Notes under the pieces: model-generated
Seen by the model: the letters and a program-made list of their open reading frames with translations, nothing else
Databases searched by the model: none
Told to the model about the DNA's origin: nothing
Source of the DNA: Oscillatoria sp. SIO1A7
GTDB taxonomy: Bacteria > Cyanobacteriota > Cyanobacteriia > Cyanobacteriales > Laspinemataceae
Direction: 5' to 3'
Assembly: GCA_010672965.1 (NCBI GenBank)
Contig: JAAHFN010000032.1
Coordinates: forward strand, 1 to 64,000
DNA: 64,000 nucleotides
Part shown: piece by piece, positions 7,658 to 14,989 of the stretch
Layout: each line of letters opens with the position of its first letter
Position numbering within the stretch: position 1 is the first letter of the stretch
Translations under genes and position numbers: made by a program

Positions 7658-9841
7658 CTATTTATTATCCTTATCCTTAGGTTCTAATTCGAGGTCAACT
7701 ATAATCCAATTTTTGTCAGAATGATTTCGCTGCAAAGCCCAAGTATCATTTTGTGGAATTCTTTGTCCATCCGATTTCCTAATAAAATACCATTCGACAA
7801 TTACCGTTGTTTCTATCATATCATTACCTTGGTCTATACTTCTTATTTCTAAAACTTCAAATTCCTTCACCGTATCCCTCCAAAATTTTTGATATAGGCT
7901 AAATTTTGCTCCCGAATTTTTGTGTTTTCGTGCTTTGTCAGATAGCCTTTCCCAAGCCTTGTCATAGTCCCCATTTTTTAGGTTCAAAAAGTATTCTTTT
8001 ACCGCTTCTTCTGGCGTCTGTGGGCTGTCGTCAAGATAAATTGGTTCCATTTCGGCCTCAACTACAAGCTCATACGAAACCTCCTTTTCTATATCAGAGG
8101 ACACAATAACTATTTCATAATATCCCGAAATTTTTAATTTTTCTTGCCAATCTTTTTCTAAGGATCTTCGGAGCAAAGTTGTACTCTTGGGGTCGTAAAT
8201 CGACATTTTAAGCGAGTCGCTGTCCGTCTTCAGTTCTACGTTAAGCTCAACGCCTTCTTCAAAGTAGGCGATATATACCTTTCCTTGGCCAGGTTTTAGT
8301 CTTCCTGAAAATACCTCGTCAAAATTAGTCACTGTAGGCAATGGTTCGGGCTCATTATTCTTTTTAGGCTCTGGAGGTGCAGGCTTAATGTTTGTTAGTA
8401 TGCCTTCGCTTGGGTCTTGTAGTTGGCGCAACCTATCCTCAGCGATCGCGTACCAGACTGTAGCAAAATCTGATTTTCTGGTTAGAATGCATTCTTTATT
8501 AGCTTTAGCTAATAAATTAGCAAAAAGATAACAAAACCTTGCATCAGTCAAATCTTCCAGAGATTTCTGACTAAGGTGAAGCTTAAGAAGTTCACCACTA
8601 AGCTGAGCGCGAAAGTTCTTGGAGCCTCGGTCAGTTGTCATTCCTTGACGAGCATTCGGACTGAGCGTTTCCAGCTTCTCGATAATTTGCATAGCCACGA
8701 TACTCCATTCGTCATTCAGTGCCCTCTTCCTCTGGGGCTCTGCCTTTTCCTCGATGTTACAATCGCCATTTTTACCAGTCGATAGTTCGGGATGTTGCGG
8801 ACAAAATACCTCGTTTACAAGTTGGTTAAAAAAATTTTTATTTAGACCCAACTTGTTGCGACGATTAATCACATCTTGACCTTTCGAGGGCAATACAGTC
8901 GTAGCTGATACTTCGGGAGAGACCGCTTGTGGGGGCTCTTCTGCCTTTTTAGAACCATCGCCCAGCGCTGGTGGGGTTACAGGAGGGGTTGGATGCTGAG
9001 TTACAGGTTTTGAAGACTGAGGCGATATGCCCTCTCTCAGGTGCGGAAAAAGCACACCTGGTGTCACAATTATTACCCAAGGCAACAAAACCACTGCTAC
9101 CATTAGATACTTAAGCCAACGACGGTATTTCAAGGATTCTTGCTCCTTGTTTTTAAGCTTATCCTCTAATGCTGTAACTATGCTTGTCTTATAATCTACT
9201 TCGTTCTTTAAATGATCGCGTTCCCTTTTCGTCTTAGCGCTCTCTTTTTGGAGAGCGTCGATTTGCAATATTAAATTGTTAAATGTCTTTTCATTTAATG
9301 TTTTTAAATTAAAGCTTAATTTCTGTAAGTCTAGTCTTGACTTATTCTGTAATTCTAATATTGTTAAGGTTTTTTTAACGACTGTTTCTATTCCTATGAC
9401 AATATTAAGGAATGCCTCATCTTGTTTGTTTTCCCAACTTGTACTCGTTACTGCTTGGCCGTTCCAAGGTAAAGGTTCAAGGTTCTTGATAGATTGACAT
9501 TGCCAATGACATGATTCGAGAAGAATGGGAATGACACTAGCTCTTCCATCTCGGTGTCTTTTCATTGCTAGCTTAACCTCGAATTCCCATAAATTCTTTC
9601 CTGTAAAATCCGCTATAAAATCTCTGGTAATTATCAGTAATATTATATTTGCTTGCCTCAAATAATCTTCAATCTTGTTGTCACGAACTTCTCCGCCCGT
9701 AATTTGGCTATAGTCCTTGACATTAATAACTAGATCTTGCTCTAATGTCTTTAGATGACCTCTTAGAGCTTTGTACATTTTTTCATCTTTGTCTGATTCA
9801 GACCAGCAGCAGAAGACATCAACTGATTTGTTGTATAACAT
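7658..9841 (-). CDS. Membrane-anchored TIR-domain protein with extracytoplasmic sensor-like region
   Basis: 727 residues. A TIR domain spans about 1-155 (VDVFCCWSESDKDEKMY at the start). Glu88 in the NLWEFE motif takes the place of the catalytic Glu of NAD-cleaving TIRs. A coiled coil follows (about 160-240), then one membrane segment (about 243-263, LKYLMVAVVLLPWVIIV). After a Pro-rich linker comes a large C-terminal part. Within it, about 515-605 resembles a pre-peptidase C-terminal (PPC-like) beta domain, and about 615-725 an NTF2-like fold (EEAVKEYFLNLKNGDYDKAW). The topology suggests a cytosolic TIR effector controlled by a domain outside the membrane; this is inferred. It is the third gene of the Trypco1/trypsin-TIR cassette, 119 bp after the second, on the same strand. 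The two TIR domains share the motif AMKRH and the following VIP-LL segment, which points to a common origin. Confidence 0.8.
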   Translation of the reverse strand: MLYNKSVDVFCCWSESDKDEKMYKALRGHLKTLEQDLVINVKDYSQITGGEVRDNKIEDYLRQANIILLIITRDFIADFTGKNLWEFEVKLAMKRHRDGRASVIPILLESCHWQCQSIKNLEPLPWNGQAVTSTSWENKQDEAFLNIVIGIETVVKKTLTILELQNKSRLDLQKLSFNLKTLNEKTFNNLILQIDALQKESAKTKRERDHLKNEVDYKTSIVTALEDKLKNKEQESLKYRRWLKYLMVAVVLLPWVIIVTPGVLFPHLREGISPQSSKPVTQHPTPPVTPPALGDGSKKAEEPPQAVSPEVSATTVLPSKGQDVINRRNKLGLNKNFFNQLVNEVFCPQHPELSTGKNGDCNIEEKAEPQRKRALNDEWSIVAMQIIEKLETLSPNARQGMTTDRGSKNFRAQLSGELLKLHLSQKSLEDLTDARFCYLFANLLAKANKECILTRKSDFATVWYAIAEDRLRQLQDPSEGILTNIKPAPPEPKKNNEPEPLPTVTNFDEVFSGRLKPGQGKVYIAYFEEGVELNVELKTDSDSLKMSIYDPKSTTLLRRSLEKDWQEKLKISGYYEIVIVSSDIEKEVSYELVVEAEMEPIYLDDSPQTPEEAVKEYFLNLKNGDYDKAWERLSDKARKHKNSGAKFSLYQKFWRDTVKEFEVLEIRSIDQGNDMIETTVIVEWYFIRKSDGQRIPQNDTWALQRNHSDKNWIIVDLELEPKDKDNK

Positions 9842-9960
9842 CTAAAACTTTTTCACTCTTAATCTAGCACTATAACGCAGCTTTCAAAGTTCGCTGTATT
9901 CCCAATCCCCAATAGCTACCCAGTCTTACTGGCGCAGTACCACAGACAGGGCTGGTGCAT

Positions 9961-11073
9961 CTAAGCAACCTGAGTAAGTTCCTCTACCACCGTCCGGATC
10001 CCTTGAGCAATACTCGCAAAAGCTTCATCTCGGTTGCCCCACTGGGTTACTGGTCGGGAATTCAAGGGTAAGGGTTGAAGCATAGAAAATGGCACTCCTC
10101 TCCAATCCTCAATTGGGCGCAGTAGAACTGGGATAACCCGGGCTTCTCCAGATTTATGTCGTTTCATCGCTCGCATAACCTCAACATCCCAGCAATAATC
10201 AGACGCCAGAAAGTCAGGACTGACGAGTAGCAAAATTATACTGGCCTCATTAAGATGCTTATCAATCTCGCCTTGCCATTCCTTCCCCGCTCCAATCGCC
10301 CGCCTATTCGAGATTGATATTGCATTGCTCCGCCTCAAAATACTCAGGTGATCTTCTAGTTCTTTCTGCATATCTAAGTCCTTGTCCGCATAAGAAAAGA
10401 AAACCTCAATAGGGCTAGCCTTGGGCGCGGTTCTGGTTTCTAACCTTGTTCTCACCATATTCGTTTCCTCCCATAACTCCGCTGGCATTTGCGGCCAAAT
10501 CTTTGGCAGGGCTTCTAAAGAAATTGCCAATCCCCTTTTACCGTTGTCTTGTCGCTGGATAACTACGCCAAAGACCCGCCCGCTCGCTCGGTCAATGGCC
10601 GGGGAACCGCTATAACCTGGTTGTAAGAAATGGTCGCTGCCATCGTCAATTTTCAAATCCCAAGCATTAGCCCGCGCTCCTCCCTCCTGTATCGGCCCTG
10701 AACTGCCTAGCTCTCCCTCCAGACTGACTAACCTCTTTGTCTTTGTCCGATCGTTGGAGTAAAAACCGGGAACGATCCAGCGACTCCCCGGTTGCCCCGC
10801 TCCAGACAGCTTTAATAGGGGTTTGTCCAACAATCCCTCAACTCGCAAGACTGCTAAATCAAAACCCTCTGGCGTGCCAGAAGCGATCGCTCTTGCCGGA
10901 ATTCCAGCTACCTTGACCTGCTCTGGCCCTCCTACATCTCTAACCACATGGGCGCAAGTCAGCAGGTAGGTGCTATTGAAGTCCCGGTAAATAACAAATC
11001 CCGTCCCAAAGCCATATTCGTCCTCATCCTGACTGGTAATTAAAACCACTGAATCCCAGAAATCTGAAGTCAT
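9961..11073 (-). CDS. Trypsin-like serine protease fused to a TIR domain
   Basis: 370 residues. The N-terminal chymotrypsin-fold protease has a full triad: His42 (TCAHVV), Asp72 (FDLAVL) and Ser155 (GYSGSP). From about residue 221 a TIR domain begins (PIEVFFSYADKD); Glu298 in YCWDVE corresponds to the NADase glutamate. There is no signal peptide, so it is likely cytosolic. It starts 6 bp after the Trypco1 stop, with GGAG before its ATG, so the two are almost certainly translated together. Trypsin-like proteases beside Trypco1 are known from comparative studies of bacterial conflict systems. A protease that cleaves upon infection and releases or activates the TIR would fit, but this is inference. 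Confidence 0.88.
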   Translation of the reverse strand: MTSDFWDSVVLITSQDEDEYGFGTGFVIYRDFNSTYLLTCAHVVRDVGGPEQVKVAGIPARAIASGTPEGFDLAVLRVEGLLDKPLLKLSGAGQPGSRWIVPGFYSNDRTKTKRLVSLEGELGSSGPIQEGGARANAWDLKIDDGSDHFLQPGYSGSPAIDRASGRVFGVVIQRQDNGKRGLAISLEALPKIWPQMPAELWEETNMVRTRLETRTAPKASPIEVFFSYADKDLDMQKELEDHLSILRRSNAISISNRRAIGAGKEWQGEIDKHLNEASIILLLVSPDFLASDYCWDVEVMRAMKRHKSGEARVIPVLLRPIEDWRGVPFSMLQPLPLNSRPVTQWGNRDEAFASIAQGIRTVVEELTQVA

Positions 11074-11079
11074 TTATAC

Positions 11080-11394
11080 TTACTCCTTGGGCTTGACTAT
11101 CAGTTTTACCTTTAAATTACCACCGGCCTTAGACTTCGTTACAAACAGATTGCCTTCTCCCTCAAAACTCAGACCTAACTCAATCTCGGCCTGTTCGATC
11201 TCCATCTCCTTGCTGATTTCCTTCCAGGCGGCGTTAATGGGCCGACAGACGTTAGTCAGAATCGGCAAAATTTTATCGAAAGTAGCGCTAACCTTTTTCG
11301 CTCTAGAGCCGCCAGAAATATGCTCGGCCTCACTGGGGGATACTTCTACCTCTACAAGAGTGCCATCTTCTAACTTAATCAGTTGAGTAGCCAT
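11080..11394 (-). CDS. Trypco1 (trypsin-co-occurring) domain protein, CU044_2847 family
   Basis: 104 residues. It starts with ATQLIKLEDGTLVEVEV, the beta-strand pattern typical of Trypco1 proteins, and ends in a beta-rich segment (NLFVTKSKAGGNLKVKLIVK). The family is defined by its co-occurrence with trypsin-like peptidases in NTPase/TIR conflict operons, and here it precedes exactly such a gene by 6 bp. It is the first gene of the cassette, with AGGAG a few bases before the ATG. The role is unknown; a regulatory partner or substrate of the protease is the natural guess. Confidence 0.85.
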   Translation of the reverse strand: MATQLIKLEDGTLVEVEVSPSEAEHISGGSRAKKVSATFDKILPILTNVCRPINAAWKEISKEMEIEQAEIELGLSFEGEGNLFVTKSKAGGNLKVKLIVKPKE

Positions 11395-11786
11395 TGGCTT
11401 CTAACTCCTTTACATGGCAGGAATTTAAGTCGAGCCAAACAGGAATAAACTCTCAGTATGGCGTATCGACTTTGGCCGCAATATTAACATACAAGGAAGT
11501 CGCTGTCAATGAGCTAGGCCATGCGTAGTGCAGGCGAGACTCTGTGCAGGCAGGACGCGAACGAGGGCGAGACGCGGGTGCAGGCGGATGCAGGCGGATG
11601 CAGGCGGATGCAGGCAGGTGCAAAGCGAGAAGCCCGTAGGGGAATGTGCGATCGCCTTTTTACTTCTTAATCTAGATTTAGATTTTGTCACTAAAATTCA
11701 CAGTTGGGATTGGCAGGCGATCGCGTAGCAGCAACAGAGCGTAATATATAAGAGTGCGATCGCGACAATAAGGAGGCAATTGCTTT
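11395..11786. other. Intergenic: tandem GCAGGCGGAT units and direct repeat A
   Basis: About 11579-11620 holds decamer repeats of the type GCAGGCGGAT. 11648-11764 is direct repeat A (separate entry). The divergent promoters of the Trypco1 cassette (minus) and vapBC (plus) must lie here. AGGAGG at about 11771-11776 serves vapB. Confidence 0.6.
11648..11764 (+). repeat. Direct repeat A flanking vapBC
   Basis: About 115 bp, from a HIP1 site through acttcttaatcta, ttttgtcac and agcagcaacagagcgtaata to agagtgcga. It aligns along its whole length, with scattered mismatches, to repeat B at 12557-12633, which continues at 14366-14407 on the other side of an IS element. Confidence 0.85.
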
Positions 11787-12026
11787 ATGAGTGCTGTCAA
11801 GGAATCGTTGCGCGAAACAATTGAGCTTTTGAGCGAAGAAGAGGCGCTCCAAACTCTGGAGTTTGCCCAGCGCCTGCGCGATACCAGTATTTCCGATAGT
11901 TTCAGGCGTTTGGCCAGCGATCCGACTTTCAAGATTCCGACAAGAGGAGTCAGCAAGCGCCGAGCAAATCCTATCGAGGGCAAAGGCATCCCAGCTTCCC
12001 AGCTTTTGGTTGAGGAGCGCAGATGA
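11787..12026 (+). CDS. VapB-type antitoxin
   Basis: 79 residues, directly upstream of and overlapping a PIN-domain toxin gene (ATGA overlap), the standard layout of type II antitoxin-toxin pairs. The first 60 residues are helical (LRETIELLSEEEALQTLEFAQ) and the basic, extended tail (GVSKRRANPIEGKGIPA) would wrap the toxin. This helical N-terminus is common in cyanobacterial DUF2281-like antitoxins. AGGAGG lies 10 bp upstream of the ATG. It is expected to neutralise VapC and repress the pair's own promoter. Confidence 0.82.
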   Translation: MSAVKESLRETIELLSEEEALQTLEFAQRLRDTSISDSFRRLASDPTFKIPTRGVSKRRANPIEGKGIPASQLLVEERR

Positions 12027-12487
12027 CCTTTTACTATATTGATGCCAGTGCTTGGGTAAAGTGCTACTACAAAGAAACGGGTACTGCTTGGATGCAGAAC
12101 TTCTTGCTTCGAGGTGAACCCCTAGCCTGTTCCTATCTAGGTGTTGTAGAAGTGATGGCAACCTTCGCTCGCAAGCATAAGGCTGGAGAAATTAACGCCT
12201 CAGAACTGTCGGAGAAGGAGACAGCGCTAGAAGAAGACTGGAATAGCTTTATCCAAATTCAGCTAACCGCTGAAGTCATGGAATTCGCCAGGGAAACAGC
12301 CAAGAATCTAGCTTTACGCGGAGCAGATGCCGTTCATCTAGCATCTGCTATTTTTTTACAGAGACGTTTGGCTGCAACGGAGCGGTTAGTCCTAATAACC
12401 TCAGACCAGGAGCTTAAGCTAGCTGCTCAGTTGTCCGGTTTAGCTGTCATAGATCCAGATGAGGAAGAAACGCTTGCTTCTCCATAA
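12023..12487 (+). CDS. VapC-type PIN-domain ribonuclease toxin
   Basis: 154 residues. The four acidic residues of the PIN metal site are all visible: Asp7 (YYIDASA), Glu43 (VVEVMATF), Asp102 (GADAVHLASA) and Asp128 (ITSDQEL). It would cut RNA, often tRNA or rRNA in this family, when not bound by the antitoxin. It overlaps the antitoxin by 4 nt. The pair sits between two copies of a ~115-bp repeat and is immediately followed by HIP1-rich tandem repeats and an IS element, a setting that suggests a mobile or duplicated cassette. Confidence 0.9.
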   Translation: MTFYYIDASAWVKCYYKETGTAWMQNFLLRGEPLACSYLGVVEVMATFARKHKAGEINASELSEKETALEEDWNSFIQIQLTAEVMEFARETAKNLALRGADAVHLASAIFLQRRLAATERLVLITSDQELKLAAQLSGLAVIDPDEEETLASP

Positions 12488-12504
12488 ACAGGTTTGCGAA
12501 TAGA

Positions 12505-12564
12505 GCGATCGCTTTGTGGCGGCTATGGAAGCGATCGCTTTGTGGCGGCTATGGAAGCGATCGC
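12505..12564 (+). repeat. Tandem HIP1-bounded 26-bp units copied from a kinase gene
   Basis: Three HIP1 octamers (12505, 12531, 12557) spaced 26 bp apart enclose two identical 18-nt segments. Each 34-nt HIP1-to-HIP1 block equals 5826-5859 in the kinase gene except for one base. Confidence 0.9.
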
Positions 12565-12633
12565 GGTTGTACTTCTTAATCTATATTATCATTTTGTCAC
12601 GAAAATTCACATTTCGGATTGGCTGGCGATCGC
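12557..12633 (+). repeat. Direct repeat B, left part (split by IS)
   Basis: Left part of the second copy of the vapBC-flanking repeat. It ends exactly at the IS insertion point and continues at 14366-14407. Confidence 0.85.
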
Positions 12634-14353
12634 CAGCCCTTTCAACGTGGACATTAGTTAGGATGATGCCGCGTGGTCTTTTAATCGACGAGCCGTGGAG
12701 AGATGGCGATGTTTTCTGTCGATTATCAAAGGCTTTCGTTTCTTTTTAGAGCCTCTTGGCGTCTTCAAAAAGCGTTTGAGATGAACCCGAGACGCACAGG
12801 GAATGAAGCCACCCCGCCATTTGAGCATTTGACTTTGCCTCAAAAGGTTTCCATTCTGGTGGTGGTATAGCAATCATCATGCCTCGGTAAGTGCCTTGAA
12901 TTTCATCGACTATATAGAAATCCGACAAGCCTGCAGCAATTTTGCCTACCCCATGAACGCTACCTAAAGCCGCTCTTAGGGTAGCCAGAATATTATAAGC
13001 GATTAAAGCCATACAATAAGAAAATAAAGCGGCTTTTGGATAAGCGAGGCTGTTAATTTCGCCGTTAAAGTTTTCCGTCACCGTTTGAAAAAGGGTTTCG
13101 ATTCGCCAGCGCTTTTGATAGAGTTCAGCTACCGTGGCTGCTGAGGCATCCATTGGAGATAAGTTAGTCAAGATGGCTATTTCTGAATCCCCATCACGAG
13201 TTGGATTTAATAGCTTGACAATGACTCTTCGACATGACAACACTGTGTCGCCATACTGAATCTGAACCTGTTGCTCGAACAATTTTCCCGTCTTGGTTTT
13301 GCCAATATATTTTGGCTCATTCCTTGGCTTCCATCTTAATGAGCCATGTTGGCGGATTATAAAATATGCTTCTCGCTCGGCTATACTGGTCAAAAACTCA
13401 GCAGTACAGAAATTGCGATCGCCCATCCAAACATCTCGTTCTTCAACTCTTGCAATAACCTGTTCTAATAACGCTCGTTCTTGGGTGTAAGCATCTTCAC
13501 AAGGAAAGACATCAATCACCAGCTGTTTTATAGGATCTAGTACCACCAAAGCTTTACCGGGTAATGGTTTAGCTGCATAGGAGCGAATGGCATCTAATCG
13601 ACGCTCTGTTGGAGCCAAACAAGTGCCATCTAAAATTTTTATTTGATATCCAGGTAGCTTGTTTGGCTGTTCTCCCCCCATCAGTTTAATCAAATCCTTC
13701 AAGTCAAGCATCGTTTCTCGTAACAGTGCTTGAGAAACTCTCGGTTCGATCCCTTGCAATTTGTTGTACAAAGCTGTGGTACTAACACTTAACTCTGTAG
13801 CCTTAGCTCTGTAAGCCGCATGAACAGAGGGTTGAATGCCACAGACCACTAAACTCATCAGATCTACCTGGCTGGAAAATAGTAAATCCTGTTGGTACTG
13901 CTCCTGGGCATAATTTTCAAATAAATCATCAAGCCGCTTCGGGGCAAATATTCGTTCCATTAACCCTCTTGCCATGACAGTTACTGGAGTTTCTGCGATA
14001 AATTGTTTGAATATGTTTGAGAGCATTGGTATTATTTTGGGGATTGTTTTTAATTCTTGAGCTTGTGGACCGTTCTCTTCGAGCTAGTCTCGGCCTGCGA
14101 TAGGTCAAATTATATAGTTTTTCTGGTTCACCTGGGAGCGATCGCTTCGTCGGTAGTGTGCGATCGGGCACTAGGGAGTTCAACAGCCCGACAATTGGGG
14201 GGTTTTGACCTACACAGTCCCCACTCACAAGGGTACCCCCTACCCGAGACAGAGGAGAGCGTTTGTTCTGTGGAGAACCAATTTGGTGAATGCGTTGTGC
14301 AGGATCCATTAAGGTAAATGTGACTGCTTTTAAAATGCACGTTGAAAGGGCTG
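12634..14353 (-). mobile_element. Complete IS4-like insertion sequence, 1720 bp
   Basis: Perfect 16-bp terminal inverted repeats: CAGCCCTTTCAACGTG at 12634-12649 and its complement at 14338-14353. It is flanked by a perfect 12-bp direct repeat GCTGGCGATCGC at 12622-12633 and 14354-14365, which is the expected target duplication and contains a HIP1 site. It carries one transposase gene with intact DDE residues. The insertion interrupts direct repeat B downstream of vapBC. Confidence 0.95.
12746..14026 (-). CDS. IS4 family DDE transposase
   Basis: 426 residues, full length with no frameshift. Catalytic residues are Asp133 (ILDGTCL), Asp203 (MGDRNFCT) and Glu310 in the Y-x-x-x-R-W-x-x-E signature (YQKRWRIETLF), which defines the IS4 group. 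The chain ends about 110 bp from the left terminus and begins about 310 bp from the right terminus of the element. The enzyme should act on its own 16-bp ends and presumably also on the MITE at 14490-14668, which carries identical ends. Confidence 0.93.
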   Translation of the reverse strand: MLSNIFKQFIAETPVTVMARGLMERIFAPKRLDDLFENYAQEQYQQDLLFSSQVDLMSLVVCGIQPSVHAAYRAKATELSVSTTALYNKLQGIEPRVSQALLRETMLDLKDLIKLMGGEQPNKLPGYQIKILDGTCLAPTERRLDAIRSYAAKPLPGKALVVLDPIKQLVIDVFPCEDAYTQERALLEQVIARVEERDVWMGDRNFCTAEFLTSIAEREAYFIIRQHGSLRWKPRNEPKYIGKTKTGKLFEQQVQIQYGDTVLSCRRVIVKLLNPTRDGDSEIAILTNLSPMDASAATVAELYQKRWRIETLFQTVTENFNGEINSLAYPKAALFSYCMALIAYNILATLRAALGSVHGVGKIAAGLSDFYIVDEIQGTYRGMMIAIPPPEWKPFEAKSNAQMAGWLHSLCVSGSSQTLFEDAKRL

Positions 14354-14365
14354 GCTGGCGATCGC

Positions 14366-14407
14366 CCAGCAGCAACAGAGCGTAATATATATAAGAGTGC
14401 GAGCGGG
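14366..14407 (+). repeat. Direct repeat B, right part
   Basis: Continues repeat B (agcagcaacagagcgtaata ... agagtgcgag) right after the target duplication of the IS. Confidence 0.8.
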
Positions 14408-14726
14408 AGCATTTCACTTTTGCAACCTAATAGCCCGAAGGGCTTTGTTTGTGTAGCCGCGCCAGCCGCCTGGGAGGCGGGGCTTACGCCAGCCCTTTCA
14501 ACGTGGGTGTAAACATCTCAAAAGCCAAGAGATGAAAGCACATTATCTCGCTATTAGCTTTCATGGACCAACCCTAACTGCCAGTTCCATTGTCAATAAT
14601 CAACGACTATTGATAATAGAAATCTATGAAACGACGTAAATTGGTTGATTTACACGTTGAAAGGGCTGCGGGGCTTACGCCTATAGGCGTCAGGCGGCAG
14701 CGTACAAAATTGAAATGCTCCCGCTC
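14401..14726 (+). repeat. R2 repeat copy interrupted by a MITE
   Basis: The outer ends gagcgggagcatttca (14401-14416) and tgaaatgctcccgctc (about 14711-14726) are exact complements. Internal text matches R2 at 17343-17442 and 56994-57094 (gggctttgtttgtgtagccg). The copy is split by the 179-bp MITE at 14490-14668. Confidence 0.85.
14490..14668. mobile_element. 179-bp MITE with the ends of the neighbouring IS
   Basis: CAGCCCTTTCAACGTG at 14490-14505 and its exact complement at 14653-14668 are identical to the 16-bp ends of the IS at 12634-14353. A perfect 12-bp target duplication CGGGGCTTACGC lies at 14478-14489 and 14669-14680. There is no coding capacity inside. It is a non-autonomous derivative, probably mobilised by the IS transposase. 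Confidence 0.93.
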
Positions 14727-14780
14727 GTTATCTTGGGGTAGGGGCGAACGGCCGTTCGCCCCTACGACGTTTGTTAACTC

Positions 14781-14922
14781 TAGGGACTTGCAAGTTAATA
14801 ATGTACGCTTCAAGGGCTATGCCCTCTGGGCAGGCTTTGCCTACGACTCCCGCGAGCGCCCGAACGGTGACTGTCAAAGAATACTTAGGGACTGGTACTA
14901 AATTTGCTGCGCAAGTCCCCTA
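14781..14922 (+). repeat. R4 MITE-like repeat upstream of hisC
   Basis: Starts tagggacttgcaagttaata and ends tgctgcgcaagtcccctag. Internal hairpin text includes gcgagcgcccgaacggtgac. Further copies lie at 32111-32243 and 34878-35076. Confidence 0.8.
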
Positions 14923-14989
14923 GCCTTTGGCTAAAATGTTTGAAAATAAAACAACATCGGGTTGCCCGACCAATCGAGAGAAAAAACTC

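Noticed and set aside
11087-11386. Plus-strand frame opposite the Trypco1 gene
   Set aside because: It is the mirror of a gene with a clear family signature, a good ribosome site and tight spacing to the next gene.
11678-12161. Minus-strand frames across vapB
   Set aside because: They cross a repeat and the antitoxin gene; the vapBC overlap on the plus strand is the standard layout.
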